Assembly: GCF_900102105.1 (NCBI RefSeq) | Contig: NZ_FNBB01000011.1 | Span: forward strand, 95,063 to 159,062 | DNA length: 64,000 nucleotides | DNA from: Agrobacterium pusense | Lineage (GTDB): Bacteria; Pseudomonadota; Alphaproteobacteria; Rhizobiales; Rhizobiaceae | Direction of reading: 5' to 3' | Part shown: positions 52,301-61,114 of the stretch, piece after piece | How positions within the stretch are numbered: the stretch's first letter is position 1 | Layout of the letters: each line of letters begins with the position of its first letter | Made by a program: the position numbers and the translations under genes | The notes under the pieces: generated by a model | Told to the model about the DNA's origin: nothing | The model's database searches: none | The model's input: the letters and a program-made list of their open reading frames with translations, nothing else

Positions 52301-52825
52301 ATGACAACAATCATTACAGTCAGAAAGGGCGGCAAGGTCGTCATGGCTGGCGACGGGCAGGTGAGCCTCGGCCAGACCGTCATGAAGGGCAACGCCCGCA
52401 AGGTTCGCCGCATCGGCAAGGGTGAAGTGATTGCCGGTTTCGCAGGCGCGACGGCCGATGCTTTTACTTTGCTTGACCGCCTCGAGAAGAAACTCGAGCA
52501 ATATCCCGGCCAGCTTATGCGCGCCGCCGTGGAACTCGCAAAAGACTGGCGCACGGATAAATATCTGCGCAATCTCGAAGCGATGATGCTGGTCGCCGAT
52601 AAATCCACCACGCTTGCCATTACCGGCAATGGCGATGTGCTGGAGCCCGAGCACGGCGCAATCGCCATCGGTTCCGGCGGCAATTATGCTTTCGCTGCCG
52701 CCCGCGCCATGATGGATACCGACAAGTCGGCCGAAGACGTGGCCCGGCAGGCGCTCGATATCGCCGCCGATATCTGCGTTTATACCAATCACAATCTCGT
52801 CGTGGAAACGCTCGACGCCGAGTAA
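52301..52825 (+). CDS. hslV: ATP-dependent protease subunit HslV (ClpQ)
   Basis: Threonine peptidase core of HslUV. 174 residues from ATG at 52301 ([20 protein letters not shown]); after Met removal Thr2 is the catalytic nucleophile, which fixes this start. [20 protein letters not shown] and [13 protein letters not shown] are family motifs. The 200-base gap upstream probably holds a heat-shock-type promoter, but no clear sigma-32 match was found. Confidence 0.97.
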   Translation: MTTIITVRKGGKVVMAGDGQVSLGQTVMKGNARKVRRIGKGEVIAGFAGATADAFTLLDRLEKKLEQYPGQLMRAAVELAKDWRTDKYLRNLEAMMLVADKSTTLAITGNGDVLEPEHGAIAIGSGGNYAFAAARAMMDTDKSAEDVARQALDIAADICVYTNHNLVVETLDAE

Positions 52826-52846
52826 GCGTATTTCTCACCAATGGGT

Positions 52847-52881
52847 CCTGTGGGCCGGGCCGAATGGCCGGCCGGAACAGG
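52847..52881 (+). other. GC-rich hairpin in the hslV-hslU gap
   Basis: Outer stem CCTGT / ACAGG encloses a GGCC-rich inner stem of about 8 bp with one bulged G and GAAT loop. It starts 21 bases past the hslV stop and ends 17 bases before the hslU start. No T-run follows, so it is not an intrinsic terminator. Confidence 0.5.
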
Positions 52882-52898
52882 AAAGCCGAGAGGACAGA

Positions 52899-54206
52899 AT
52901 GACCACTTTTTCTCCCCGGGAAATCGTCTCGGAACTGGACCGCCACATCATCGGTCAGCACGATGCAAAACGGGCGGTCGCTATTGCGCTGCGCAATCGC
53001 TGGCGTCGCCAGCAGCTCGATGAGAGCCTGCGCGACGAAGTCATGCCAAAAAATATTCTCATGATCGGGCCGACCGGTGTCGGCAAGACGGAAATCTCGC
53101 GCCGCCTCGCCAAGTTGGCCGGCGCGCCTTTCATCAAGGTTGAAGCCACCAAGTTCACCGAAGTCGGTTATGTCGGCCGCGATGTCGAGCAGATCATTCG
53201 TGACCTTGTCGAGATTGGTATCGGCCTCGTGCGCGAAAAGAAGCGCGCCGAAGTGCAGGCCAAGGCGCATCAGAGCGCCGAAGAGCGCGTGCTCGACGCG
53301 TTGGTCGGCTCAACCGCGTCACCCGGCACGCGCGAGAGCTTCCGCAAGAAGCTGCGCGATGGTGAATTGGACGACAAGGAAATTGACATCGAGGTGGCCG
53401 ATAGCGGATCGGGCATGCCCGGTTTCGAAATCCCGGGCATGCCGGGCGCCAATATTGGCGTGCTCAACTTGTCGGAAATGTTCGGCAAAGCCATGGGCGG
53501 ACGCACCAAGAAGGTGCGCACGACGGTGTCGAAATCCTATGCCGACCTTATCCGCGACGAATCCGACAAGCTGCTGGACAATGAGATGATCCAGCGCGAA
53601 GCGGTCAAGTCGGTGGAAAATGACGGCATCGTCTTCCTTGACGAGATCGACAAGATTGCGGCCCGCGATGGCGGCATGGGCGCCGGCGTCTCGCGCGAAG
53701 GCGTGCAGCGCGACCTGCTGCCGCTCGTCGAAGGCACGACGGTTTCGACCAAATATGGGCCGGTCAAGACCGACCATATCCTGTTCATCGCATCGGGCGC
53801 CTTCCATGTGGCGAAGCCGTCGGATCTCCTGCCTGAGCTTCAGGGCCGCCTGCCGATCCGCGTTGAGCTGAAGCCACTGACGAGGGAAGATTTCCGCCGT
53901 ATCCTGACGGAGACGGAAGCAAGCCTCATCCGCCAGTACAAGGCGCTGATGGCGACGGAAGAACTGGATCTCGACTTCACCGACGACGCCATCGATGCTC
54001 TGGCTGATGTGGCCGTTCATCTCAACTCGTCGGTCGAAAATATCGGTGCCCGCCGTCTGCAGACGGTAATGGAGCGTGTTTTGGACGAAATTTCCTTCAA
54101 CGCGCCGGATCGTGGCGGTTCCGCCGTCAAGATTGACCAGGAATATGTCCGTAAACACGTCGGCGACCTCGCCGCCGATACGGACCTCTCGCGCTATATT
54201 CTCTGA
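52899..54206 (+). CDS. hslU: ATP-dependent unfoldase subunit HslU (ClpY)
   Basis: AAA+ unfoldase that feeds HslV. 435 residues. Walker [17 protein letters not shown] (about 55-70), conserved [20 protein letters not shown] pore region, an inserted I domain (about 110-230), Walker [17 protein letters not shown], and C-terminal DTDLSRYIL whose tail docks into HslV. Follows hslV by 73 bases. Confidence 0.98.
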   Translation: MTTFSPREIVSELDRHIIGQHDAKRAVAIALRNRWRRQQLDESLRDEVMPKNILMIGPTGVGKTEISRRLAKLAGAPFIKVEATKFTEVGYVGRDVEQIIRDLVEIGIGLVREKKRAEVQAKAHQSAEERVLDALVGSTASPGTRESFRKKLRDGELDDKEIDIEVADSGSGMPGFEIPGMPGANIGVLNLSEMFGKAMGGRTKKVRTTVSKSYADLIRDESDKLLDNEMIQREAVKSVENDGIVFLDEIDKIAARDGGMGAGVSREGVQRDLLPLVEGTTVSTKYGPVKTDHILFIASGAFHVAKPSDLLPELQGRLPIRVELKPLTREDFRRILTETEASLIRQYKALMATEELDLDFTDDAIDALADVAVHLNSSVENIGARRLQTVMERVLDEISFNAPDRGGSAVKIDQEYVRKHVGDLAADTDLSRYIL

Positions 54207-54228
54207 AGACTTCAGGGATCGAGGAAAG

Positions 54229-54265
54229 AAGAGTGCGGCCATATTTGCCGCACTCTTTTATTTTA
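54229..54265 (+). terminator. Terminator of hslVU
   Basis: AAGAGTGCGGC / GCCGCACTCTT 11-bp stem with 7-base loop, followed by TTATTTTAT. Confidence 0.9.
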
Positions 54266-54404
54266 TCTGCCTCATCTCGCATTCAGCCCGCATTTTGTTT
54301 ATGGGAAGGGCTGCATTCCGGTTGGAACCGTTTTAGTGGAATGATCAGGTTTTCCAGCACCTTTCGCTGGCAGAAGCCGCAGGCTTGAGAAAAGGCATTC
54401 GCTC

Positions 54405-55370
54405 GTGCGCAAAACTCTTCTGGCATTTGCCGCTGCTTTGACGTTTACCGTCACCGCGTCTTCTTATGTGCAGGCCGCAACGGTCGTGCCGCCGGGCAAT
54501 CGCAATGCCGAGCAACCGGGTGTTCCCGGTGCTTCCGCCAAAAGAACCAAGGCGTCCAACACGTCTTTTGAGCGCAAATACCAGAAGGTCATCGATCTTT
54601 TGTCTTCTGACAAGGCGCTGATCGCCAAGATCAAGTCGACGGCCGGGCGTTACGGGATTGATCCGATCCATATGATCGGCGCGATCGTTGGCGAACACAC
54701 TTATAATGTCGATGCCTATGACCGGCTGCAGTCTTATTACGTCAAGGCAGCTTCTTACGCGGGTAGCAGCTTCCGTTTCGGCTATAAGGATGAAACGATT
54801 GCGCAGTTTCTGACGCATTCGCAATTTTCCAAATGCCAGTCGAAGAAGGATTCCTACAGTCTCTGGAACTGCCGGGAAGATGTATGGGATGACAGTTTCC
54901 GCGGCAAGACCGTCGATGGCGTGACCTATCCGAACAACCGTTTCAGTGCTGTGTTCTTCCAGCCCTTTTATGCCGGCCAGACCTTCGGCCTCGGCCAGAT
55001 AAATCCGCTGACGGCGCTGATGCTGTCCGACATGGTGGCGAGAACGTCGGGTTATGAGAAGCTGGACGAGAACGACGCCACCGCGGTCTACACCGCCATC
55101 ATGGACCCCGACCGCTCGCTGGCTTTCATGGCGGCCTCTATCCGCAAATCGATCGATGATTACCGGTCGATTGCCGATATGGACATTTCGAAGAATCCGG
55201 GCGTGACCTCTACGCTTTATAATGTCGGTGGGTCGCAACAGCGCGCTGCTATTCTGGCCCAAAAGAACCGCCAGCGCGCCGCAGGCGGGGAACAGCCACT
55301 GTTGCCGGAGGAAAATTATTACGGCTGGCTGGTGAATGACCGCATCAAGGATCTCCAGGCGCTTTTGTAG
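54405..55370 (+). CDS. DUF1402 exported protein, lytic-transglycosylase-like
   Basis: 321 residues from GTG at 54405. A signal peptide is clear: [20 protein letters not shown] with likely cleavage after VQA (about 25). The middle has [22 protein letters not shown], with a Glu in the position used by lysozyme-like muramidases, and [14 protein letters not shown], which resembles the GLGQ-P-TA motif of SLT transglycosylases. This suggests a periplasmic peptidoglycan-acting enzyme (inference). The family is called DUF1402. No operon partner. Confidence 0.85.
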   Translation: MRKTLLAFAAALTFTVTASSYVQAATVVPPGNRNAEQPGVPGASAKRTKASNTSFERKYQKVIDLLSSDKALIAKIKSTAGRYGIDPIHMIGAIVGEHTYNVDAYDRLQSYYVKAASYAGSSFRFGYKDETIAQFLTHSQFSKCQSKKDSYSLWNCREDVWDDSFRGKTVDGVTYPNNRFSAVFFQPFYAGQTFGLGQINPLTALMLSDMVARTSGYEKLDENDATAVYTAIMDPDRSLAFMAASIRKSIDDYRSIADMDISKNPGVTSTLYNVGGSQQRAAILAQKNRQRAAGGEQPLLPEENYYGWLVNDRIKDLQALL

Positions 55371-55489
55371 AAAACGGCGACTATCGGCTGCATTGTTTCC
55401 AAAAAGGAAATAATATTTGGCTGGCTGCCGCAATTGACGAGCGCCCGCCTCCGCGTCCAATCTGTGTTTCCAGAATAGAGGAGGCGCAT

Positions 55490-57658
55490 GTGAGCCGCAC
55501 GAATAAATTCGGCCTTTCCATCGATGACAGGCTTTATGCCTTTTTGACTGAAGATGTCCTGCCGGGCACGGGTCTAAACAGCGAGGCGTTCTTCGAAGGC
55601 TTTTCGGCCATTGTTCACGAGCTTTCTCCGAAGAACCGTGAACTGCTCGCCAAGCGCGATGCGCTGCAGGAAAAAATCGACGGCTGGTACCGAGAGAACG
55701 GTGCCCCCTCGGATTTCGATGTATACGAGGCATTCCTGAGGGAAATCGGATACATTTTGCCGGAAGGTCCTGATTTCAAGGTGGAAACCAACAACGTCGA
55801 TCCGGAAATTGCTACCGTCGCCGGTCCGCAGCTCGTTGTTCCCGTCATGAATGCCCGTTATGCGTTGAACGCCGCCAATGCCCGTTGGGGTTCGCTTTAC
55901 GATGCACTCTATGGCACGGATGCCATTTCCGATGCCGATGGTGCCGAAAAGGGCAGGGCCTATAACCCGAAGCGCGGTGAAAAGGTCATCGCCTGGGCGC
56001 GCAACTTCCTCGATGAAACCGTTCCGCTTTTGAGCGGCAGCTGGTCTGATGTCACCGGTTTCGAGATCGTCGATGGGCTGCTGCAGCTTGTTGCCAGCAA
56101 TGGCGGGACCGGTCTCAAGGACGAAACGCAATTCAAGGGTTTCACCGGGGAAGCGGCAAAGCCCGCGACGATCCTGCTCGGCAAGAACGGTCTGCATACC
56201 GAAATCGTGATCGATCCCTCGACCGAAATCGGCAAGGGCGACAGGGCGGGCATCTCTGATGTCATTCTTGAATCCGCCCTGACGACCATCATGGATTGCG
56301 AAGATTCGGTTGCCGCAGTCGGTGCCGAGGACAAGGTTCTGGTTTACGGTAACTGGCTCGGCCTGATGCGTGGAGACCTGACGGAAGAGGTCTCGAAGGG
56401 CGGCCACACTTTCACACGCCGCCTCAACCCGGATCGCTATTATACAGCGCCCAATGGCTCCGCGCTGACGCTGCCGGGCCGGTCGCTGATGCTGGTGCGC
56501 AATGTCGGTCATCTCATGACCAATCCGGCAATCCTTGATCGGGATGGGCGTGAAGTACCCGAGGGCATCATGGATGCCGTCGTCACGGCACTCATTGCAC
56601 TCTATGACGTCGGCCCTTCCGGGCGACGCCAGAATTCTCGGGCCGGCTCCATGTATGTGGTGAAGCCGAAGATGCATGGGCCGGAAGAAGTGGCCTTCGC
56701 CAACGAGATTTTCACGCGGGTCGAAGAGCTTGTCGGCATGCAGCCAAACACCATGAAGATGGGCATCATGGATGAGGAGCGCCGCACCACTGTTAACCTC
56801 AAGGAAAGCATTCGCGCAGCGAAGGATCGTGTGGTCTTCATCAATACAGGCTTCCTCGACCGTACCGGCGACGAAATCCATACCTCCATGGAAGCGGGTC
56901 CGATGATCCGCAAGGGCGACATGAAGCAGGCCGCCTGGATCGCCGCTTATGAAAACTGGAACGTCGATATCGGGCTAGAATGCGGTCTTTCCGGCCATGC
57001 GCAGATCGGCAAAGGCATGTGGGCCATGCCGGACCTGATGGCAGCGATGCTGGAGCAGAAGATTGCGCATCCGAAGGCCGGCGCCAACACGGCATGGGTG
57101 CCGTCGCCGACGGCGGCGACGCTGCATGCCACGCATTATCACAAGGTCGATGTCGCCGCCGTTCAGGAAGAGCTGAAAAGCCGCGGCCGTGCGAAGCTTT
57201 CCGACATTCTGTCAGTGCCGGTTGCGCCGCGTCCCAACTGGACGCCGGAAGAAGTCCAGCGTGAACTCGACAACAATGCGCAGGGCATTCTCGGCTATGT
57301 GGTGCGCTGGGTCGATCAGGGTGTCGGCTGCTCCAAGGTACCAGACATCAACAATATCGGTCTGATGGAGGATCGCGCGACGCTTCGCATTTCAGCGCAG
57401 CACATGGCGAACTGGCTGCGCCACGGCGTCGTGACAGAGGCGCAGATCGTCGAGACCATGAAGCGCATGGCCGCTGTGGTCGACGCGCAGAATGCAGGCG
57501 ATCCGGCCTATCTGCCGATGGCGTCCGACTTTGAAGGATCGGTAGCCTTTCAGGCTGCTATCGAACTGGTGTTGAAGGGCCGGGAGCAACCGAACGGCTA
57601 CACTGAACCGGTCCTGCACCGCCGCCGCCTCGAGCTGAAGGCAAAGCAGGCGGCGTAA
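55490..57658 (+). CDS. glcB: Malate synthase G
   Basis: Condenses glyoxylate and acetyl-CoA to malate, used in growth on glyoxylate/glycolate, acetate or fatty acids. 722 residues, the G isoform length. GTG start at 55490 after GAGGAGG. Recognisable: [22 protein letters not shown]-like [31 protein letters not shown], and the C-terminal [15 protein letters not shown]. Monocistronic, with its own terminator. Confidence 0.97.
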   Translation: MSRTNKFGLSIDDRLYAFLTEDVLPGTGLNSEAFFEGFSAIVHELSPKNRELLAKRDALQEKIDGWYRENGAPSDFDVYEAFLREIGYILPEGPDFKVETNNVDPEIATVAGPQLVVPVMNARYALNAANARWGSLYDALYGTDAISDADGAEKGRAYNPKRGEKVIAWARNFLDETVPLLSGSWSDVTGFEIVDGLLQLVASNGGTGLKDETQFKGFTGEAAKPATILLGKNGLHTEIVIDPSTEIGKGDRAGISDVILESALTTIMDCEDSVAAVGAEDKVLVYGNWLGLMRGDLTEEVSKGGHTFTRRLNPDRYYTAPNGSALTLPGRSLMLVRNVGHLMTNPAILDRDGREVPEGIMDAVVTALIALYDVGPSGRRQNSRAGSMYVVKPKMHGPEEVAFANEIFTRVEELVGMQPNTMKMGIMDEERRTTVNLKESIRAAKDRVVFINTGFLDRTGDEIHTSMEAGPMIRKGDMKQAAWIAAYENWNVDIGLECGLSGHAQIGKGMWAMPDLMAAMLEQKIAHPKAGANTAWVPSPTAATLHATHYHKVDVAAVQEELKSRGRAKLSDILSVPVAPRPNWTPEEVQRELDNNAQGILGYVVRWVDQGVGCSKVPDINNIGLMEDRATLRISAQHMANWLRHGVVTEAQIVETMKRMAAVVDAQNAGDPAYLPMASDFEGSVAFQAAIELVLKGREQPNGYTEPVLHRRRLELKAKQAA

Positions 57659-57680
57659 TCTCCGCCCTTTTCATCAATAA

Positions 57681-57712
57681 AAAAGCCGCCGGGACGTTTC
57701 CCGGCGGCTTTT
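57681..57712. terminator. Bidirectional terminator between glcB and the L,D-transpeptidase
   Basis: AAAAGCCGCCGGG / CCCGGCGGCTTTT 13-bp stem with ACGTTT loop. Confidence 0.93.
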
Positions 57713-57734
57713 TCTTGATCTGCTGTTGCGGCCC

Positions 57735-58448
57735 TTACTGGATCACGACGACCTTGGTGCTGCGGCCTGGGCGGACGCGGCTGTAAAGGTCGATCACATC
57801 CTGGTTGATCATGCGGATGCAGCCGGAAGAAGCAGCAGTGCCGATCGAGGCCCATTCGGGCGAACCGTGGATACGGAACAGCGTATCCTGTCCCTTTTCG
57901 TTAAAGAGATACATGGCGCGCGCGCCGAGCGGGTTGGAAAGGCCGGGGCCCATGCCGGCCTCGACATATTTCGCCACTTCCGGCTTGCGGTCTGCCATTT
58001 CCTTTGGCGGATGCCACATCGGCCATTCCTGCTTCCAGGCCACATAGGCTTCACCGGCCCAGGCGAAACCAGCCTTGCCGACGCCGATGCCGTAACGCAC
58101 GGCGCGGTTGCCGGAGAGGATATAATAAAGGAAACGATCGCGCGTATTGACGATGATCGTGCCGGGACGCTCGTTGGTCTGGAACTCGACGATCTGGCGA
58201 CGGTACTTCTCATTCACACGGTTGATCGGAATGGCCGGCAGCGCATAGCCCGCATCGGTCACCGGACCATAAACATCATTGAAGATCTGCACCGTCTCGA
58301 CTTTCGCCGGAACGGGATCAGCAACCGGTACGGAGGCTGCGATCTTGCCTGACGTTGGAGTGGCGGATTGGGAGGTAGTTTCGGCGCAGCCGGCCAGTGC
58401 CAGTGCTGCCGTCAGACCGAGTATGGTCAATGGGGTACGGATGCGCAT
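57735..58448 (-). CDS. L,D-transpeptidase (YkuD family) lipoprotein
   Basis: 237 residues from ATG at 58448 (MRIRTPLTILGLTAALALAGCAE). Lipoprotein signal with lipobox LAGC, so exported and lipidated. The catalytic YkuD domain (about 100-235) ends HGSPEWASIGTAASSGCIRM, the His/Ser-x-Gly-Cys-x-Arg signature with catalytic Cys. Such enzymes cross-link peptidoglycan 3-3 or anchor proteins; Agrobacterium and other polar growers are rich in them. Convergent with glcB. Confidence 0.93.
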   Translation of the reverse strand: MRIRTPLTILGLTAALALAGCAETTSQSATPTSGKIAASVPVADPVPAKVETVQIFNDVYGPVTDAGYALPAIPINRVNEKYRRQIVEFQTNERPGTIIVNTRDRFLYYILSGNRAVRYGIGVGKAGFAWAGEAYVAWKQEWPMWHPPKEMADRKPEVAKYVEAGMGPGLSNPLGARAMYLFNEKGQDTLFRIHGSPEWASIGTAASSGCIRMINQDVIDLYSRVRPGRSTKVVVIQ

Positions 58449-58632
58449 GTCGTTCTCGCGGAAAATTCGCCAAATTGTGCGAAGGAGTAGGCTTAATAGG
58501 ATAAATCGGTTATTTTCCATTCAGCCGCTCTTGGCAAGCCGTTGTGCAGCCGCGAAACGGCACCGCATTTAAAATTGCCGGTTGATTGCCTTTTTTGCAA
58601 CAATAGGCCAAACGCTTCAGCAGCCTTTATCC

Positions 58633-59118
58633 ATGACTATTCTTTCCGTTACCAACAATAATCCGTTAATCGACGGCCGCCAGTCGGACAAGGCGATGCT
58701 GGTGCGCCGCGGCGTGCAGGTGCTGTTGCACGAAATGCGCCACTCGGTCTTGCCGGAACTGCCGCTTGCAAGCGGGCGACGGGCAGATCTCATCAGCCTG
58801 TCGGTCAAGGGTGAAATCTGGATCATCGAGATCAAATCCTCGATCGAGGATTTCCGCGTCGATCGCAAATGGCCGGAATACCGCCTGCATTGCGATCGAT
58901 TGTTTTTTGCCACCCATCCGGAAGTTCCGACCGATATATTCCCGGAGGAATGCGGATTGATACTGTCGGATGGGTATGGCGCTCACATGCTTCGCGACGC
59001 GCCGGAACATAAATTGCCGCCGGCGACCCGCAAATCTGTCATGCTGGATTTTTCCAGAACCGCTGCGACCCGGCTTATGCTGGCGGAATGGACCACCGGG
59101 CGCAGCTTTGGCGAATAG
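58633..59118 (+). CDS. mmcB: DNA repair putative endonuclease MmcB
   Basis: 161 residues from ATG at 58633 (MTILSVTNNNPLIDGRQS). A PD-(D/E)xK-like core is visible: GRRADLISLSVKGEIWIIEIKSS (conserved Asp, Glu-x-Lys). Caulobacter MmcB is an SOS-induced factor linked to imuAB-dnaE2 mutagenesis; the same function here is inference. Its stop is 4 bases from the convergent actR stop, with no terminator between. Confidence 0.88.
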   Translation: MTILSVTNNNPLIDGRQSDKAMLVRRGVQVLLHEMRHSVLPELPLASGRRADLISLSVKGEIWIIEIKSSIEDFRVDRKWPEYRLHCDRLFFATHPEVPTDIFPEECGLILSDGYGAHMLRDAPEHKLPPATRKSVMLDFSRTAATRLMLAEWTTGRSFGE

Positions 59119-59122
59119 GCGC

Positions 59123-59710
59123 TTATTTGGGCGCGCGCTTCGCGAGAATACGCTGCAGCGTCCTTCGGTGCATGTTCAGTCGCCGCGCCGTTTCCGAGAC
59201 GTTGCGCTCGCACATCTCATAAACGCGCTGAATGTGCTCCCACCGAACCCGGTCGGCTGACATCGGGTTTTCGGGCACTTCCGTCTTTTCACCCTTGCGC
59301 TGCGTCAGGGCGTTGAACACGTCGTCGGCATCGGCAGGCTTGGCCAGATAGTCCAGCGCCCCCAGCTTTACGGCGGTAACAGCGGTGGCGATATTGCCGT
59401 AGCCGGTCAGAACGACGATCTGCGTGTCGTCGCGGTTCTGCCTGATGGCTTCGATCACCTCCAGCCCGTTGCCATCCGCAAGCCGCAGATCGACAACCGC
59501 ATATTTCGGCGGCGCAGCCTTGGAACGCGCGATGCCTTCGCTCACGGTCTCGGCAGTGTCGACAATAAAGCCACGTGTCTCCATGGCCCGGGCAAGCCGC
59601 CGCAGGAAAGGGCCATCGTCATCAACGATCAGCAGAGATTTGTCAGGTCCGATAGGATCGATATCGTCCGCCGGCGCGCTTGTGGATGAGGTCTGGTCTT
59701 CTGTCTTCAT
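59123..59710 (-). CDS. actR: Response regulator ActR (RegA/PrrA type)
   Basis: 195 residues. Receiver domain with acidic pocket (residues 30-32) and Asp74 (KYAVVDLRLADGNG), Thr in VVLTGYG and Lys in YLAKPADA. C-terminal Fis-type helix-turn-helix: NVSETARRLNMHRRTLQRIL, as in RegA/ActR. These global regulators control respiration, CO2 and nitrogen fixation, and acid tolerance in rhizobia. actS lies 69 bases upstream. Confidence 0.95.
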   Translation of the reverse strand: MKTEDQTSSTSAPADDIDPIGPDKSLLIVDDDGPFLRRLARAMETRGFIVDTAETVSEGIARSKAAPPKYAVVDLRLADGNGLEVIEAIRQNRDDTQIVVLTGYGNIATAVTAVKLGALDYLAKPADADDVFNALTQRKGEKTEVPENPMSADRVRWEHIQRVYEMCERNVSETARRLNMHRRTLQRILAKRAPK

Positions 59711-59779
59711 GTCTCCGGCCTTCCGGCAACGTCATCAGCTTTTCTTGTTCTTATTGCCGCTTCAGCGTGAATGGTAAAG

Positions 59780-61114
59780 TCAACGGCTTCTTTTATCCTC
59801 CATGAGCGCCCGAGGCCAGACGATTGTGACCCGCGCGCCGGTTCCGCTTGTACCGCGATTTTCGAACGCGACGGTGGCGCCGGAGCGCTCCAGCAAGGTC
59901 TTGGCGATAAAGAGCCCGAGCCCGAGCCCACCTGCACGTGTGTCATTGTGACGTTCGGTCACATAGGGCTCGCCGATACGGGCAAGCACGTCATGGGCAT
60001 AACCCGGCCCATCGTCTTCAATGATGACTGCGACGTTCTGATGATCGTAATCCACCGTTACGGTGACTTTTTCGCGCGCATAATCCACGCCATTTTCAAT
60101 GAGGTTGCCAAGGCCGTAGATGATGCCGGCATTGCGGATTCCGACCGGCTCGTCGGCGCGATTGTTCTTTTCAACCAGTTCCAGACGAATGCCGAATTCG
60201 CGATGCGGCGCCATTACCTCCTCGATCAGCGATGAAAGCGGCAGGCGGCGCATGTGCTCCTCATTGTCGGCGGACAGGGAGGTGAGACGACGCAGAATGT
60301 CGCGGCATCTTTCGCTCTGGCTGCGCAGCAGCGCTATGTCCTCGCCATATTTCTCATCATCCCCAAGTTCCCGCTCCATCTCCTTGGCGACGACGCTGAT
60401 CGTCGCAAGGGGCGTACCCAGCTCGTGCGCTGCGGCGGCCGCCAGGCCGTCGAGCTGTGAAAGATGTTTTTCCCGTTCCAGCACCAGTTCGGTCGCAGCC
60501 AGCGCATCCGCGAGCTGATTGGCTTCGTGGGAAACGCGATAGGCATAAAAAGCTGCGAAAGACGTGGTGGCAATGATCGCCACCCAGGTGCCGACATGCA
60601 GCAGAAGCTGGATCGGCAAGACCTCACCGGGATACCAGGGAACCGGAAAGGGCGAAAAGGCGATCGCCGTCGAGCAGATGACGGCAAAGCCGAGGAGAAT
60701 GAGGGAATGCCTCAACGGTTGGGAGGCAAAGGCAATGATGACCTGCACGCAGATCAGCGGCGCGAAAGGATTGGAAAGTCCGCCTGTGATGTAGATCAGC
60801 GCCGTCAATTGCAAAAGGTCAAAGGCCAGCAGCAATGTCGCTTCCCACGGCTCCAGCCGGTAGGTGGAGGGAAAACGGGCCGTGAGAAAAAGGTTGGCGA
60901 GCGCCAGCGCCGCGATCAAAAGGCCGCAGGCCAAAAGTGGCAGCGGAAAATTCAGCCCGAAGGCGACAAGCAGGATCGTCGCCGTTTGTCCCGCAACCGC
61001 CAGCCAGCGAAGCCACACAATGGTCTGCAACCTTATCCTGCGGCTGGCGCGGCCAAGCCTGGTGGTTTCGATCGGATGGCCAGCCACCTTCGTCTCCTTT
61101 ACCCTTGTCATCAT
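59780..61114 (-). CDS. actS: Redox sensor histidine kinase ActS (RegB/PrrB type)
   Basis: 444 residues from ATG at 61114, which overlaps the hrpB stop (an ATG at 61111 is equal). About six membrane helices in residues 30-195. Quinone-binding motif GGLSNPF at 111-117. H-box AAAAHELGTPLATIS with His230. Redox Cys270 lies in LLRSQSERCRDIL, equivalent to the Cys that controls RegB dimer state. HATPase motifs EDDGPGYA and GGLGLGLFIAK. Forms an operon with actR. Confidence 0.95.
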   Translation of the reverse strand: MMTRVKETKVAGHPIETTRLGRASRRIRLQTIVWLRWLAVAGQTATILLVAFGLNFPLPLLACGLLIAALALANLFLTARFPSTYRLEPWEATLLLAFDLLQLTALIYITGGLSNPFAPLICVQVIIAFASQPLRHSLILLGFAVICSTAIAFSPFPVPWYPGEVLPIQLLLHVGTWVAIIATTSFAAFYAYRVSHEANQLADALAATELVLEREKHLSQLDGLAAAAAHELGTPLATISVVAKEMERELGDDEKYGEDIALLRSQSERCRDILRRLTSLSADNEEHMRRLPLSSLIEEVMAPHREFGIRLELVEKNNRADEPVGIRNAGIIYGLGNLIENGVDYAREKVTVTVDYDHQNVAVIIEDDGPGYAHDVLARIGEPYVTERHNDTRAGGLGLGLFIAKTLLERSGATVAFENRGTSGTGARVTIVWPRALMEDKRSR

